The position numbers and the translations under genes are program-made. The notes under the pieces are model-generated. The model saw only the letters and a list, made by a program, of their open reading frames with translations, made no database searches and had not been told where the DNA came from. Below are positions 1-10,100 of a stretch of 64,000 nucleotides of DNA, one piece after another (position 1 is the stretch's first letter; each line of letters begins with the position of its first letter). Source of the DNA: Schizochytrium sp. TIO01 (taxonomy: Eukaryota; Sar; Bigyra; Thraustochytrida; Thraustochytriidae); contig SMSO01000032.1 of assembly GCA_004764695.1 (NCBI GenBank), forward strand, positions 7,212,668 through 7,276,667, written 5' to 3'.

Positions 1-687
1 CAGCAAACCCTCAACGGCCTGCGGAGACTTCGGTAAGTACGCCTGGCTCTTCGAACGAGCTCCTTTGGGCTCTGGCTCGCGGCTGGCGTCGCCAGGGGCG
101 CTACATGGTGGTGCCTGTCTTGTGCTGCGTGCCGAGGCGTGACCCAACCGTCTCATTCGTTTGCGGGGTCTTGAGGACGAATGGACGAATGAATATCCAT
201 GCAGCCATTCAAGCTCACGGCGAAATATGACGACCGAAGGAGGCAACTTCTTCGGTGAGGCTCCGAGGGGAGGCTCATGCGACGGGGGGGTTGGATCAGG
301 GTGTGAGAAATCCTGATGGGTACTTGACTAGATCTGAAGAACACGCGAAATACGAGGTCTGCGAGAACTGGACCCCGTGTGAGTTGGTTCGTGATTGTTT
401 TATGCCCTGGATTCTTTAGTTAATAGGAAAGATACTCAAGGATACAAAGATCAACCTTGAAATGCCAAGTTACGAGTGCAGGGGAATATTGTGACGGGGG
501 TGGATGTAGATGCTGCGCTTGAGTATGGTGAACTAACAAAACTAGTAAGCTTGAATTTGTATCGTTCAATGACGAACTATGGGGATTGCTCATCGACCAA
601 TCCATGCACGGAATTTAAACAACATAGAAGGTTCAAAACTTTTGAGAGTAGCTAGTCTAAGCTAACTTCATTTGATCACTGAATACC
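1..687. other. Left-edge stretch without a supported gene
   Basis: The first 150 bases are GC-rich. A plus-strand frame is open from the left edge to a TGA at 140-142, and a GTAAGT donor-like site sits at 33-38, so an exon of a gene lying to the left could end here. Nothing recognisable is encoded. The rest is the presumed upstream region of the thiolase gene; I see no clear promoter motif. Confidence 0.3.
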
Positions 688-2162
688 ATGTTCAAGAAGG
701 GTGCACAGCGTACCTTTGCCTCGGCGGCCTCGGCCCCGGCGGCGAAGAAGGTCGTCTTTGTTGATGGTGCTCGTATTCCGTTTGCAATGGCTGGCACCAC
801 ATACAAAGATAAGATCTCCTACGACCTTGCTCGCATCGCAGCTAAGGGTATTGTAGATCGCACTGCCATCGACAAGAATGAAATCGACTATGTTGCCTGG
901 GGTACTGTCGTTCAGGAAGTGCGCACCAACAACTTGGCTCGTGAGGTCACCCTTGGTGCTGGCCTTCCCCTTGGCATCCCGTCCCACACCATCGGCCAGG
1001 CCTGTATTTCTTCTAACCAGGCTATCTGTACTGGTGCTGAGAAGATTCTTTCTGGCCAAGCCGAGGTCGTTCTTGCTGGTGGCTCTGAGACCTTCTCTGA
1101 TGTCCCCATTCGCTTCTCTAAGCCAGTGCGTGAGCGTCTTCTGGTTGCAAACAAGGCTATGAAGAAGGGTCCCATGGGAATCGTCAAGCTTCTCCGTGGC
1201 CTCAAGCTCAAGGACCTTGCCCCTGAACCTCCCTCGATTATGAACTTTAGCACTGGCGAGGTTATGGGCCACAGCAGTGATCGCCTTGCCTCCCGTTTCG
1301 GTGTAAGCCGCCAGGACCAGGACGAGTTTGCTGTGCTCTCGCACGTTAACGCTGCCAAGGCTCACTCTGAGGGATTCTACAAGGATGAGATCCTGAACGT
1401 TAACGGATCGACCGAGGAGAACTGCATTCGTGGTGATACTACCTTGGAGAAGCTCCAGAAGCTCAAACCTGCGTTTGTCAAGCCTCACGGCTCCCACACC
1501 GCAGGAAATTCATCCCCTCTTACTGATGGTGCTTCTGCATGCCTTATCATGAGTGATGACAAGGCCAAGAGCCTTGGCTACACCCCTCGTTCTCACATCA
1601 AGGGATGGAACTTTGTTGCCGTTGACCCTTTCGAAGAGATGCTTCTTGGGCCTGCTTACGCCATTGCTCGCTTGCTTAAGGCGCACAACCTTACCCTTGC
1701 AGATATCGACGTCTTTGAGATCCACGAGGCCTTCGCTGGCCAGGTGCTGAGCAACCTCACTGCCCTTGAGTCTGATAAGTGGTGCAAGGAGAACCTTGGC
1801 TCTGACAAGATCGGAGCAATTCCCTTTGACAAACTCAATCAGTGGGGTGGATCCCTTTCCATTGGTCACCCCTTCGGTGCTGTAAGTTTACTCGTTTCTA
1901 CCTTATCTTGGTTGGCCCTAGTGTGATTTCACCCTTTGGGCTCCTGCAGACTTCACTCTTCTGATGACTAACCAGTGACCTTTAAACACAACCTCACGCC
2001 TTTGGCATTACTTGTTTTACTGTATACATATAAACACAGACTGGTGTTCGCATTGTCACTACCGCCACTAACCGTCTACACAAGGAGGACAAGAAGCTCG
2101 CTCTTCTTGCTGCCTGTGCTGATGGTGGCCAGGCTCACGCTTGCCTCATCGAGCGTATGTAG
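688..2162 (+). CDS. HADHB: Mitochondrial trifunctional enzyme beta subunit (3-ketoacyl-CoA thiolase), two exons
   Basis: This enzyme performs the last step of long-chain fatty-acid beta-oxidation, splitting 3-ketoacyl-CoA with CoA into acetyl-CoA and a shortened acyl-CoA. The protein is 437 residues. Exon 1 is 688-1881, the GT-AG intron 1882-2039 and exon 2 2040-2162; splicing keeps the frame and completes the C-terminal thiolase signature. Seen: a basic, Ala/Ser-rich N-terminus without acidic residues (likely mitochondrial targeting), the nucleophilic Cys in GQACISSNQA (about residue 106), the IHEAFAGQ motif, GHPFGATG across the intron, and the second catalytic Cys in AACADGGQAHA near the end. 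The long match through DVPIRFSKPVRE and STGEVMGHSSDRLA is typical of HADHB rather than ACAA2 or ACAT. The start is the first ATG, in context ACCATG. The intron falls inside the GHP-G-ATG loop. No alpha subunit gene is nearby. Confidence 0.95.
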
Positions 2163-2718
2163 GTCCATTAATTACTTCCGCGTCTCCCTGCGTTCTCTAA
2201 TCTTTTTAATGTTTGTGATTCGAGTCCATTCTGAGCCCTGGTAGCTTTTGATATGCCCGGAATTGTATCATGCAAACTAGAGGTTAACTTGTTTAAAGTC
2301 TAATGCCGGAAGCCTGACAACAGTAGAGAATAACTTTGTGCATTGCCAATTTTCCCCTTTTATTCTTTTTCTCTTCATCTTTTATTTGCCTCATGCTGCA
2401 AAAGAATTTGACATCTTGCATATTTTAAGAGCGCTTACTTGAATTCTTGATGAAGTCAGGACGACTGTATAAATCTATAACGACATATATACAATCTGAT
2501 GATAGTAAGTACATTTTTTTAAAACTTTTAAAGGGTTGGTTTTATGGAGCGAAGGAAAACGCTCTTCTTAGGCAGGACTAGATGTGTAGGTTTCTATGAA
2601 AAGTAATACTAATACAGGATCAAAGCTTTATGCATTGAGGAGAAACATGATCCTATCAATCAATACTCTACCGTGGAGCGTTTTCTTCAATTGGATTGTG
2701 AATGCACGATGTTGAAGG
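2163..2718. other. Intergenic region between two converging genes
   Basis: AT-rich 3' flanks of the thiolase (+) and the Ska1-like gene (-). No coding frame or RNA gene seen. Confidence 0.5.
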
Positions 2719-3975
2719 CTAAGCACTTGTCGAGGACTCTGAAAGTCGATAAGTGTCTTTCCGGGTGCATTTGAGCCTTCCAAGCTCGAGAAGCGCAAGA
2801 ATGAGAGCCTTACCCGAGCCTGTTGCACCACTTGCGGCTGCGACCTTTTCTACGTCACCGGTGGTAATCTGATCATGGTTACTTGCGAGATCCAGAACCT
2901 TATTCAGGGTTGGTACATCAACCTGGGTTTGTACATAACTTGGTAAAGCATCAAGGTCCTCTTCAAGTAGAAAACAATCAGCAGGACCATCTGCTGTGAC
3001 GCCTTTGCGTTCCTCTGACAATAAGGAAGATGGTGAGGATGTAAACCTATCAGAAAGCGTTGGTTGTTCACGTACAGGGCTTTCGACATAGGAAACAGGA
3101 GCATCAAAATCTTGAAACCTTTCTGAGAGTCCAAAGTCCTCTAGAGTTGGTGTTCGTGGATCACTGTCGTTTGATGAGAGGCTCATTGTAGAACCGCGTT
3201 TCTTAAGCGAGGCTTGCACTGGTGTAAGAGTCACGCCCACATTTGCATAACCCGGCCGAAATGCACTCTCAGGAACCTCTGGAATAGGTTTGGCGTGTGA
3301 GGTAGGAGGGGTATGGTGTTTGTAGCCCCCTGTGCGATGCGACCGCGAATACGTTGAGGGTGGCGCTTTAAGTTCACTTTGAATAAACTCAGACTTACGC
3401 CGCGAACTACGAGAGACAGAGACCATTGGTGTCTGTGCAACAATATTGCTTGGTGGACTCCCTGCAGAGTAAGAAGAAGATGACAAAGATGCACCACCTG
3501 AAAGATTCGTTGTAGAGCTTTCTAAGGAGGCTGAAGACGGCATTTTTCTTGTGCTGCTAAGATAACTTGCAGATGTGGGGGGTATGAAATCCTCCCCAGC
3601 TAGCGAAGCGCGAGGATGTCGACGATTAAATGAGTAGTTATGCTCTCGGCATACAGCCGCCAGAAGCCATGCATTTTGGTCGCGTTTAACCTTGGCTGCA
3701 TCTAGCATTTGTCGTAGAGAAGGTGCAGTCCGCTCGTAAAGGCGCTCAGAGTATTCCAAGGATTCCTTCAGGTCATCAATTCTGGACGTGAATGCACTGA
3801 GCTGTTCTTTCGCAACTGCTGTGTGATTGACTCCTGTTTGTCCAGCATTTACACTATTACTGGTGCCATTTTCTAGGTCGTGGCGAGCTCGTTCATAGGA
3901 GGCTTGTGCCACGCGATGGACATCGTCAACAGCTGATTCCAAGGCATTCCCGAACCGACCAAGAATCACCTCCAT
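2719..3975 (-). CDS. Uncharacterised coiled-coil protein with C-terminal winged-helix-like segment; possible Ska1 homologue
   Basis: Intact 418-residue frame from ATG at 3975; the upstream in-frame start at 3993 is only GTG. Residues 1-130 look helical (LSAFTSRIDDLKESLEYSERLYERT is cut here to the idea of a coiled coil), residues 135-335 are Ser/Pro-rich and disordered, and the last 80 residues are ordered. That end begins with LDALPSYVQTQVDVPTLNKV (about 338-357), which resembles the VPSYM...RLTY..IN.VI entry to the microtubule-binding domain of spindle and kinetochore protein Ska1. It ends with a winged-helix-like ALILALLELGRLKCTRKDTY. A helical N-terminus, disordered linker and C-terminal winged helix is the Ska1 plan, but the linker is longer and the MT-binding domain shorter than in animals. 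The gene itself is well supported by its length and neighbours; the Ska1 assignment is inference from a short match. A GATGSGK string near the end is not a functional P-loop. Confidence 0.4.
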   Translation of the reverse strand: MEVILGRFGNALESAVDDVHRVAQASYERARHDLENGTSNSVNAGQTGVNHTAVAKEQLSAFTSRIDDLKESLEYSERLYERTAPSLRQMLDAAKVKRDQNAWLLAAVCREHNYSFNRRHPRASLAGEDFIPPTSASYLSSTRKMPSSASLESSTTNLSGGASLSSSSYSAGSPPSNIVAQTPMVSVSRSSRRKSEFIQSELKAPPSTYSRSHRTGGYKHHTPPTSHAKPIPEVPESAFRPGYANVGVTLTPVQASLKKRGSTMSLSSNDSDPRTPTLEDFGLSERFQDFDAPVSYVESPVREQPTLSDRFTSSPSSLLSEERKGVTADGPADCFLLEEDLDALPSYVQTQVDVPTLNKVLDLASNHDQITTGDVEKVAAASGATGSGKALILALLELGRLKCTRKDTYRLSESSTSA

Positions 3976-4842
3976 GGTTCCCTCCACAGGCACCCTGATG
4001 CGCAGCTGCTGGAGATAGGATCCACCAAGAGTTCATAAATTGTCAAAAGTCAGGGTAAGTTCTTCCCAGGTTCCCTGGCAGAATCAGGGTTGTTTTGTCT
4101 ATTTGTTTGTCCTCCCGTGCTCTCAATCTCATGGCGGTTGTTCACATTTGCAACCGGACGATAATTACAGATAATTCTAACAGCACAGAGACTTACTACC
4201 GCCGTAAGCTATTTGTGGCAGAAGTGAATGAGAAAATGAGGATCTCGCGATGAGAAATCGCTGCAATCACCGGCCTGAGATTCGCCCTAGGCTTTGTTTT
4301 GTTCGTTCTTACTTGAGGGGTATGGCCATGCCAGTTTCATTCCATTGTCATGCATGCCGAGAGGATAGGACGCTGATCGCCATGAGCAAGCAGATCATAA
4401 GAGTGGGTACTTAACTCAAGCCTGGCTAGATCACTTATTCTAAGGGACTTTATAAAGGTGATAATTCTTTAGAGTGAACAAAGTAAAAGAAAAAAAGAAA
4501 AGTATGCAAGCAAAAGATGAGCAGAAAAGTAAAAAGAGAAACACAAACCAAAGAAAAGACAAGAAAAGAAAAGTTGACTGATCTGAGCAAGAGAAACGAT
4601 AATGGTGCGTGTATTCCCGAAGAAGGGAATATAGAATGGTCACCATAGCAAGACTGTTTGCAATGTAGCACGGGCATTGTCTAATAAAACCAAACCCATC
4701 AGTGAGTGTGAGTGATGTGCTGCTCAGAAAACTTGAAGTCCGCGACGGTGAATATATATAGCTCCATAGTTTTCTTTCAAGTTTGTTTTCTGCAAATAAT
4801 GATTATATATTCTTTTTGACTACGTACTTATTCATGAGAGGA

Positions 4843-4893
<51 letters not shown>

Positions 4894-5257
4894 GATAAAA
4901 AGAATGGTGTGGAAATCAAAGTAAAACAAAGGTAATTAAGAGCAAAAGCGCCAAGCCCGCCTCCAGTCCTGCGGGAATCGCGGCGAGCGTCAGGCAAAAC
5001 CTCATCGACCAAAGTTCTGGTCATTCTCACATCCAATAGGATTGCCCTCGCTCGGACGCTCAAACAGCCCGTCTTGGTCTAGTCGAGCGCTTTCCAGTGT
5101 CTGTGGTGCAAAAAGCAAATTGCTTCAAAAACTTCACGTGAAACACTCACTCAGTCACTCAGTCACTCACTCCGAGCGACCAGAGCCAGATTCTCCAGCG
5201 ATAAACCCACAAGTCCGTGAGCAGTCCGGCACGCAAACTCAGCAAACTCGAAGCAAC
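3976..5257. other. Divergent intergenic region with purine-rich arrays
   Basis: Lies between two divergently transcribed genes, so it should hold both promoters. It contains an A/G-rich tract at about 4475-4575, the GAAA array listed separately, and short CACTCAGT-type repeats at 5143-5177 just upstream of the PTPS gene. No coding region seen. Confidence 0.5.
4841..4893. repeat. (GAAA)n microsatellite
   Basis: About 13 perfect tandem GAAA units, directly readable. Confidence 0.95.
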
Positions 5258-6215
5258 ATGCCCCAGTTCGAGGTCCGCGTTGCTAAGGAGCGCTTCAAGT
5301 TCAACTGTGCGCATTTCATTGCTTTCAAGGTAGGTTCTGCCCTCTCTCTCTATTTATTTACCAGGGTCACGGGAGCAGAGTTCGTGCAGGTTCTCCCTCC
5401 GCTACAACAGACTCACGGTCACACGTAATGCATGTGATGGCACTAGACTTCAAGGCCGAAAGGTAGTGTCTGTGATGCCCTTGTATTGGATAGAAGCCAA
5501 CTTGAGGATTGTACAGTAGTGTGCGCGTAAGCATGTGATGGCGTAGGCGTGAACTGTCGAGCTTGACGTGCTATAGTATAACGCTTGCTCTCATGATCAG
5601 GAAACTCAGTTTGAACGTGTAATTAAAAGCTCTTTACGGATAGACTAACATTGAATCATGGCAAATGCGATGTGATTTGGCGCAATTGATGATACACAGG
5701 GTTTCCGTGAACGTCTCCATGGCCATAACTACCAGGTTAGCGTTAAGCTTCGGGGTGACCGCGGCCCTGATGGATACGTGCTTGACTTTGGCGAAGTGAA
5801 GGAGCATGTGATGGCCTTGTGCAAGAAGTGGAACGAACGCTTCATTTGCCCCGTAAACAGTGATGTTCTTGAAATTGACATGACCTCCAACGACACAAAT
5901 GTCCTCATTACTTGCGAGGATGGCGCCAACTTCTCTTTCCCGAAGGATGACTGCTTGTTTCTTCCGCTTGTTCACTCCTCAGCGGAGGAACTCGCTGAGC
6001 ACTTTTGTGGTCTTCTTGTGGCTGCCGTAGGTGCTGAGCGTCTTCGTTCGCGTGGCATTACTGACATGGAGGTCTCTGTTGCCGAGGCGCCGAACCAAGA
6101 GGCTATCTACAGTTGTACTGTTGACCATTTGCTGGAGCAGGCTGAAGGCGCTGTCAAAGCTCAAGCTCGTGTTGATCGCATCCCGAGACCTTGCTTGTGC
6201 GAGCACCATGCATAA
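5258..6215 (+). CDS. PTPS-III type 6-pyruvoyltetrahydropterin synthase-family enzyme, two exons
   Basis: Exon 1 is 5258-5329, the GT-AG intron 5330-5699 and exon 2 5700-6215, giving 195 residues. The joined product is a T-fold pterin enzyme. NCAHFIAFK supplies the first zinc-ligand His, LHGHNY the other two, and YVLDFGEVK is the conserved strand that follows. Standard PTPS uses a catalytic Cys a few residues before HGH. Here that stretch is GFRERLHGHNY, with no Cys and a Glu in an ExxHGH arrangement. ExxHGH is the published hallmark of PTPS-III, which cleaves 7,8-dihydroneopterin triphosphate to 6-hydroxymethyl-7,8-dihydropterin and so replaces dihydroneopterin aldolase in folate synthesis in Plasmodium and various bacteria. 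The start is the ATG at 5258, in context CAACATG. The intron falls exactly between the first zinc His and the ExxHGH motif. The C-terminus (PCLCEHHA) adds Cys and His residues of unknown relevance. Confidence 0.85.
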
Positions 6216-7110
6216 ACAAGAAAATGATGGGATCTTAGAACACCGAGAAATTCATTTCACACTCCCTAACACTCCGTTGTTATTCGCGTATCTTTTCATT
6301 GCGGCTCAGCATTTGACAAATCTCCTGCTGTGACCCGTGTGGCTGTCAAGGGTCTACTCAGACTGATGGACATGAGGTCTCACCTATCAAACACACATCT
6401 ATACATAACCTATAGTTAGTCAGTAACATCTTTTTCCATTTTCACTCTGCAAAATAGAAGTATGGAAGATGAACTCTCAGTTGTACTGTCAAGGCAAGGT
6501 CTGCTAGAGATAGTTGGAAACCTTTATTATAATGTTAAAGAATAGGTTACCACTTCTTAATAATGCAGAGTTACAAGAATTGTATAACCCAGACAAGAAT
6601 TGAGGACATGCAAAGTCACAGAAACATTTCAAAAGAAAGAATATGTTATGATAATTTTAAAACACGTGAATCTAGGGGGTTTTATAGCGTAATTGCAGGA
6701 GCTAGGCACTTGGTTCAACGCTAGGGTGGATGTATTCCAAAGCAAAAATATCTTGTAAACTTTTTTCTCATTTAACTGGTAAATTCTTGTCAATAACCTA
6801 AAATTGTGACGTTGGAAATATGTAGAACGAGCTATTCCTCATCGTCATTTTCTTATATGTCGGTGGCAAGATCAAGGCAGTTTAAAGTCATTTTCTTGAA
6901 TGTGATAGTAAGAATGTATTCATGTGATTTGTTTGTTTAGTGTTGCATATTCAATAACTGAATAAAAACAACAGACGAATATAAAATAAGAGCAAAGAAA
7001 GGAAGAACATATTACACAGATGTAGAAAGTGTGTCGTGCACCTGCGTAAGACCAGATCTCACAAAAAAGATGCAGAGGGAAGGATGGACATGACAGAGAA
7101 GTTCATTAAC
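6216..7110. other. Intergenic region between PTPS-III and CLU 3' ends
   Basis: AT-rich 3' flank of two converging genes; no coding frame, RNA gene or notable repeat seen. Confidence 0.5.
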
Positions 7111-10100
7111 TTACTTCTTCTTGTTGGACTTGCCCTTGCTCTTCTTCTTAATAGAACGAAGGCGCTTCTTCTCCTCTTGTGCAGCAATCTCAGCCATTTC
7201 CTGGTTTGCGCGACGCTCCTCGACGCACCTGAGGGTTAAGACCTTGACAGTCTGCGCAGAGTCCACAGTGCGTGGGTGTTCCGGGCCATAGAGAGCCTTG
7301 AGAATGGCGTACGCGGAGCGCTCGTATTCGAGGGATTGAGTCCACGAGGCCATGCCGGCCATAGACTGAGCCGAGATGCGAAAGAGGATTGCAAGTTGGT
7401 GTTTATCATCGCCACAACGCGAGATGGCCTCCTGGACGCAAGCAAATGCGGTCTTGGGCTGGCTAATCTCGAGGTACATGGTAGCGAGGCGCTGGTAGAT
7501 AGCGGTGAGCTGCTGGGCACGAGGTCCAGCCATGAGTTCGTACAGGTAAGCTGCGCGGCGCATGTGCTCAACAGCGCGGTGGTAGACCTGCTGAATGTGG
7601 TACAGGTTTCCGAGTGCGAGGTGCATTGCAGCAATGTTCTCGCTGTCCTGTGCTCCAAGTACGTTTGCGAGTGCAAGAGCACGGCGATGCTGAGTGATGG
7701 CACCACCCACGTCGCGCACGATGCGAAGAATGTCCGAGATGGTCATGATGCATGCAAGAGCGTTACGGTGGACGGGGCCTTCGACCTGGCAGACCATAGT
7801 CAAGGCCTCCATGGCAAACTGGTACGCAAGCTGAAGCTCCTGGGCAGGGGCATTCTTGAGCGAGAGGCGGTTTCTTGCTCCAGCAATGCGGTCTCTGACC
7901 TCTTGCAGGCACCACTCCGGCCGCACAGTCTTCACGATCGGCACAGTGTCAACCAAGTCGGCCTCAAAGAACGGGGTCTCAGCCTCAAGGACGTAGTTGC
8001 GAGAGGCCATGCGAATACCGCAGACCTGGCACATTCTGCGCATAAGAACCTTTGAAGATGCACGGGATTCCTTCTGGTCCTCAGCAGAGGTGCTCCACCA
8101 CCAGCGAAGCTCGTAGCCAAAGTGCTCCTTAACGAGAGCGCGAACGGTTCTGCGGACGACAGTGGCACCGACACTGCTGGACATGTCTTTGTTAAGCCAA
8201 TCCTCGACGGTGACATCCTCAGCAACGCTCTCGTTGCTGTTCTCGAGCTGACCAAAGACGGCGTTCAAGATGCGCACAATGACGGTGGCGAGCGACTGCT
8301 TCAAAGAAGCCTGTTCATGCATGATACGGCGGAAGATCCACTTGAGGCTGCGCGAAACCATCTCAACTTCGCAAAGCTCGTGAAGAGCACGCGGGGCAGC
8401 AGGGATTGCAACAAAGGTGGACTCGTCCTCACCAGCCTGCACCATCTCGGTTGACTCGACCTTGGCAAGAGCATCAGCGATCTTACCGAGGTAGCGCACA
8501 TTGATACCAAAGTTGTGCATTGTGCTCACGAGTGCAGCTCCGTCAGCAGGCGTAAGGATGCCATTGCGGAAGCTGTTCACGAGACCAGGGACCTGCGTAT
8601 CGAGAAGAAACTCTGCGAGCTCCTTGGCGTCCTTGACAGCCTTCTCGTCACGGAGCTCCTTCGGCTGGTATTCGGAGTAGAGGTTCACATCAAGGGAAGG
8701 CAACTCCGCATCAGGAACCTCATCGCGAGCTGCTATAATCTCCTTCTCAAGCTCATCCGTAATTTCTGAAGACCACTGAGACTCTTCAGTCTGCTTGCCG
8801 TGCTTCTCCTCATACGAGGCATAGATCTCTTCAGCCTTCTGGCGACGAATGATCTCCTGGCCACGTCGGTTCTTGTCGACGAGGTGCTGCACAAGCTCAG
8901 GTCTGAGCACAGCAACATATCCGTTCTCACGGACCTTACCTTGCTCAAGTTGCTCCTCGGTATAGAAGTTCACGTCAACCGGTGTGGACTTGGTGATGTC
9001 GAGCAGATATCTGCGTCCGTCAGCACCGCGCAGGCCCTTGCTGTTTACGGGGGCTGAGATGGTCACATCCTCAGCGTTCTCCTCACTTGTAGGCCGCACC
9101 TTGCCTCCGCAGACGTAGAGCGACTTCATGAGGGTGGCAACGTCCTCCGCCATCTCCTCCTTGGCGTGGATGTTGCGGCCGAGGTTCACGGATCCGTAGA
9201 GCAGAGTGTTGACATGATCGTGCTGGAGGATGCCAGGAACAAGACTTTGGGCGATGACACGGAAGCCCTGAAAGTCCACAAGCACTGTGTTCAGAGTGTG
9301 CACGCGGTCACCGGGTTCCTCGGCAGTATCCTTGGCCTCAAGGCGCTTGCGCTCCAGGACGTGGTTAATGTTACGGATGGTCTGGAGGTCATGGTTTGAT
9401 CCACTGTATGTGGCAATCGGGTTCAGACCCTCTGCATTTCCAGCCTCAGTGTTGGCGATAAGACCATAGCCGTGGTCCATCTGTGCGACGGAGAGAAATG
9501 CGTTGTTGAACATGAACACGTGGGACTCGGCAGGCTCAGTCGGGTTGAGCGGTACAAGCTGACCTTCAACAAGAGCAATGGCACCACGGCGCGCGTTGTC
9601 CGCAAAGTCGTTGTGCAAGGCCTCAAGAAGTCTAGCACGGCAGATGCGCTGCTCAAGGTTCTCTACAGGCATCTCCAGAAGGCCCTGGTACTCCTCATTC
9701 CAGTCACGAGGGTTTCCAGGCGACTCGGTCATGTTCAGGGGGTCATAGACGCTCTGGAAGGCGCGGTCGCGATCATACACGTGCGGTGTGTTGACCTCCT
9801 CGTTCCACTGGCCTTGCGGGTGAGGCATGAGAGGGCTGCGGTTTGCTTCCGCGTAAAATGTGGGCAAGTTTGCGTTGGTGGTGATGGCGGTGACATCGTG
9901 CTCTGAGAGACCAGAGTCACGGATAAGATCCTCATTGCGCTTCTTGGCAGCGGCCAGGAGGTTCTTGTACTGGGATGCAAAGCCAGATACCACCAGAGAG
10001 AGAAGCTCTACGAGGGTCGGGCAGAGCGGCGAGCCCTTGGCGACCTCCGGGTTGAAGACGGCTTCCGAAGAAGCGTTCTGGAAGAAGCCTTCGCGGCACG

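Noticed and set aside
1-32. Possible 3' end of an exon before GTAAGT
   Set aside because: Only 32 bases are visible, all three frames are open in them, and no recognisable residues are encoded; the frame through the site reaches TGA at 140-142.
676-1497. Antisense 273-codon frame opposite the thiolase
   Set aside because: It is the mirror of G/C-ending codons in the real gene; no motif and no start context.
2770-2830. P-loop-like GATGSGKA in the minus-strand 2.7-kb gene
   Set aside because: The last Ser/Thr is replaced by Ala, no Walker B or other nucleotide-binding block follows, and it lies near the C-terminus in a winged-helix-like segment.
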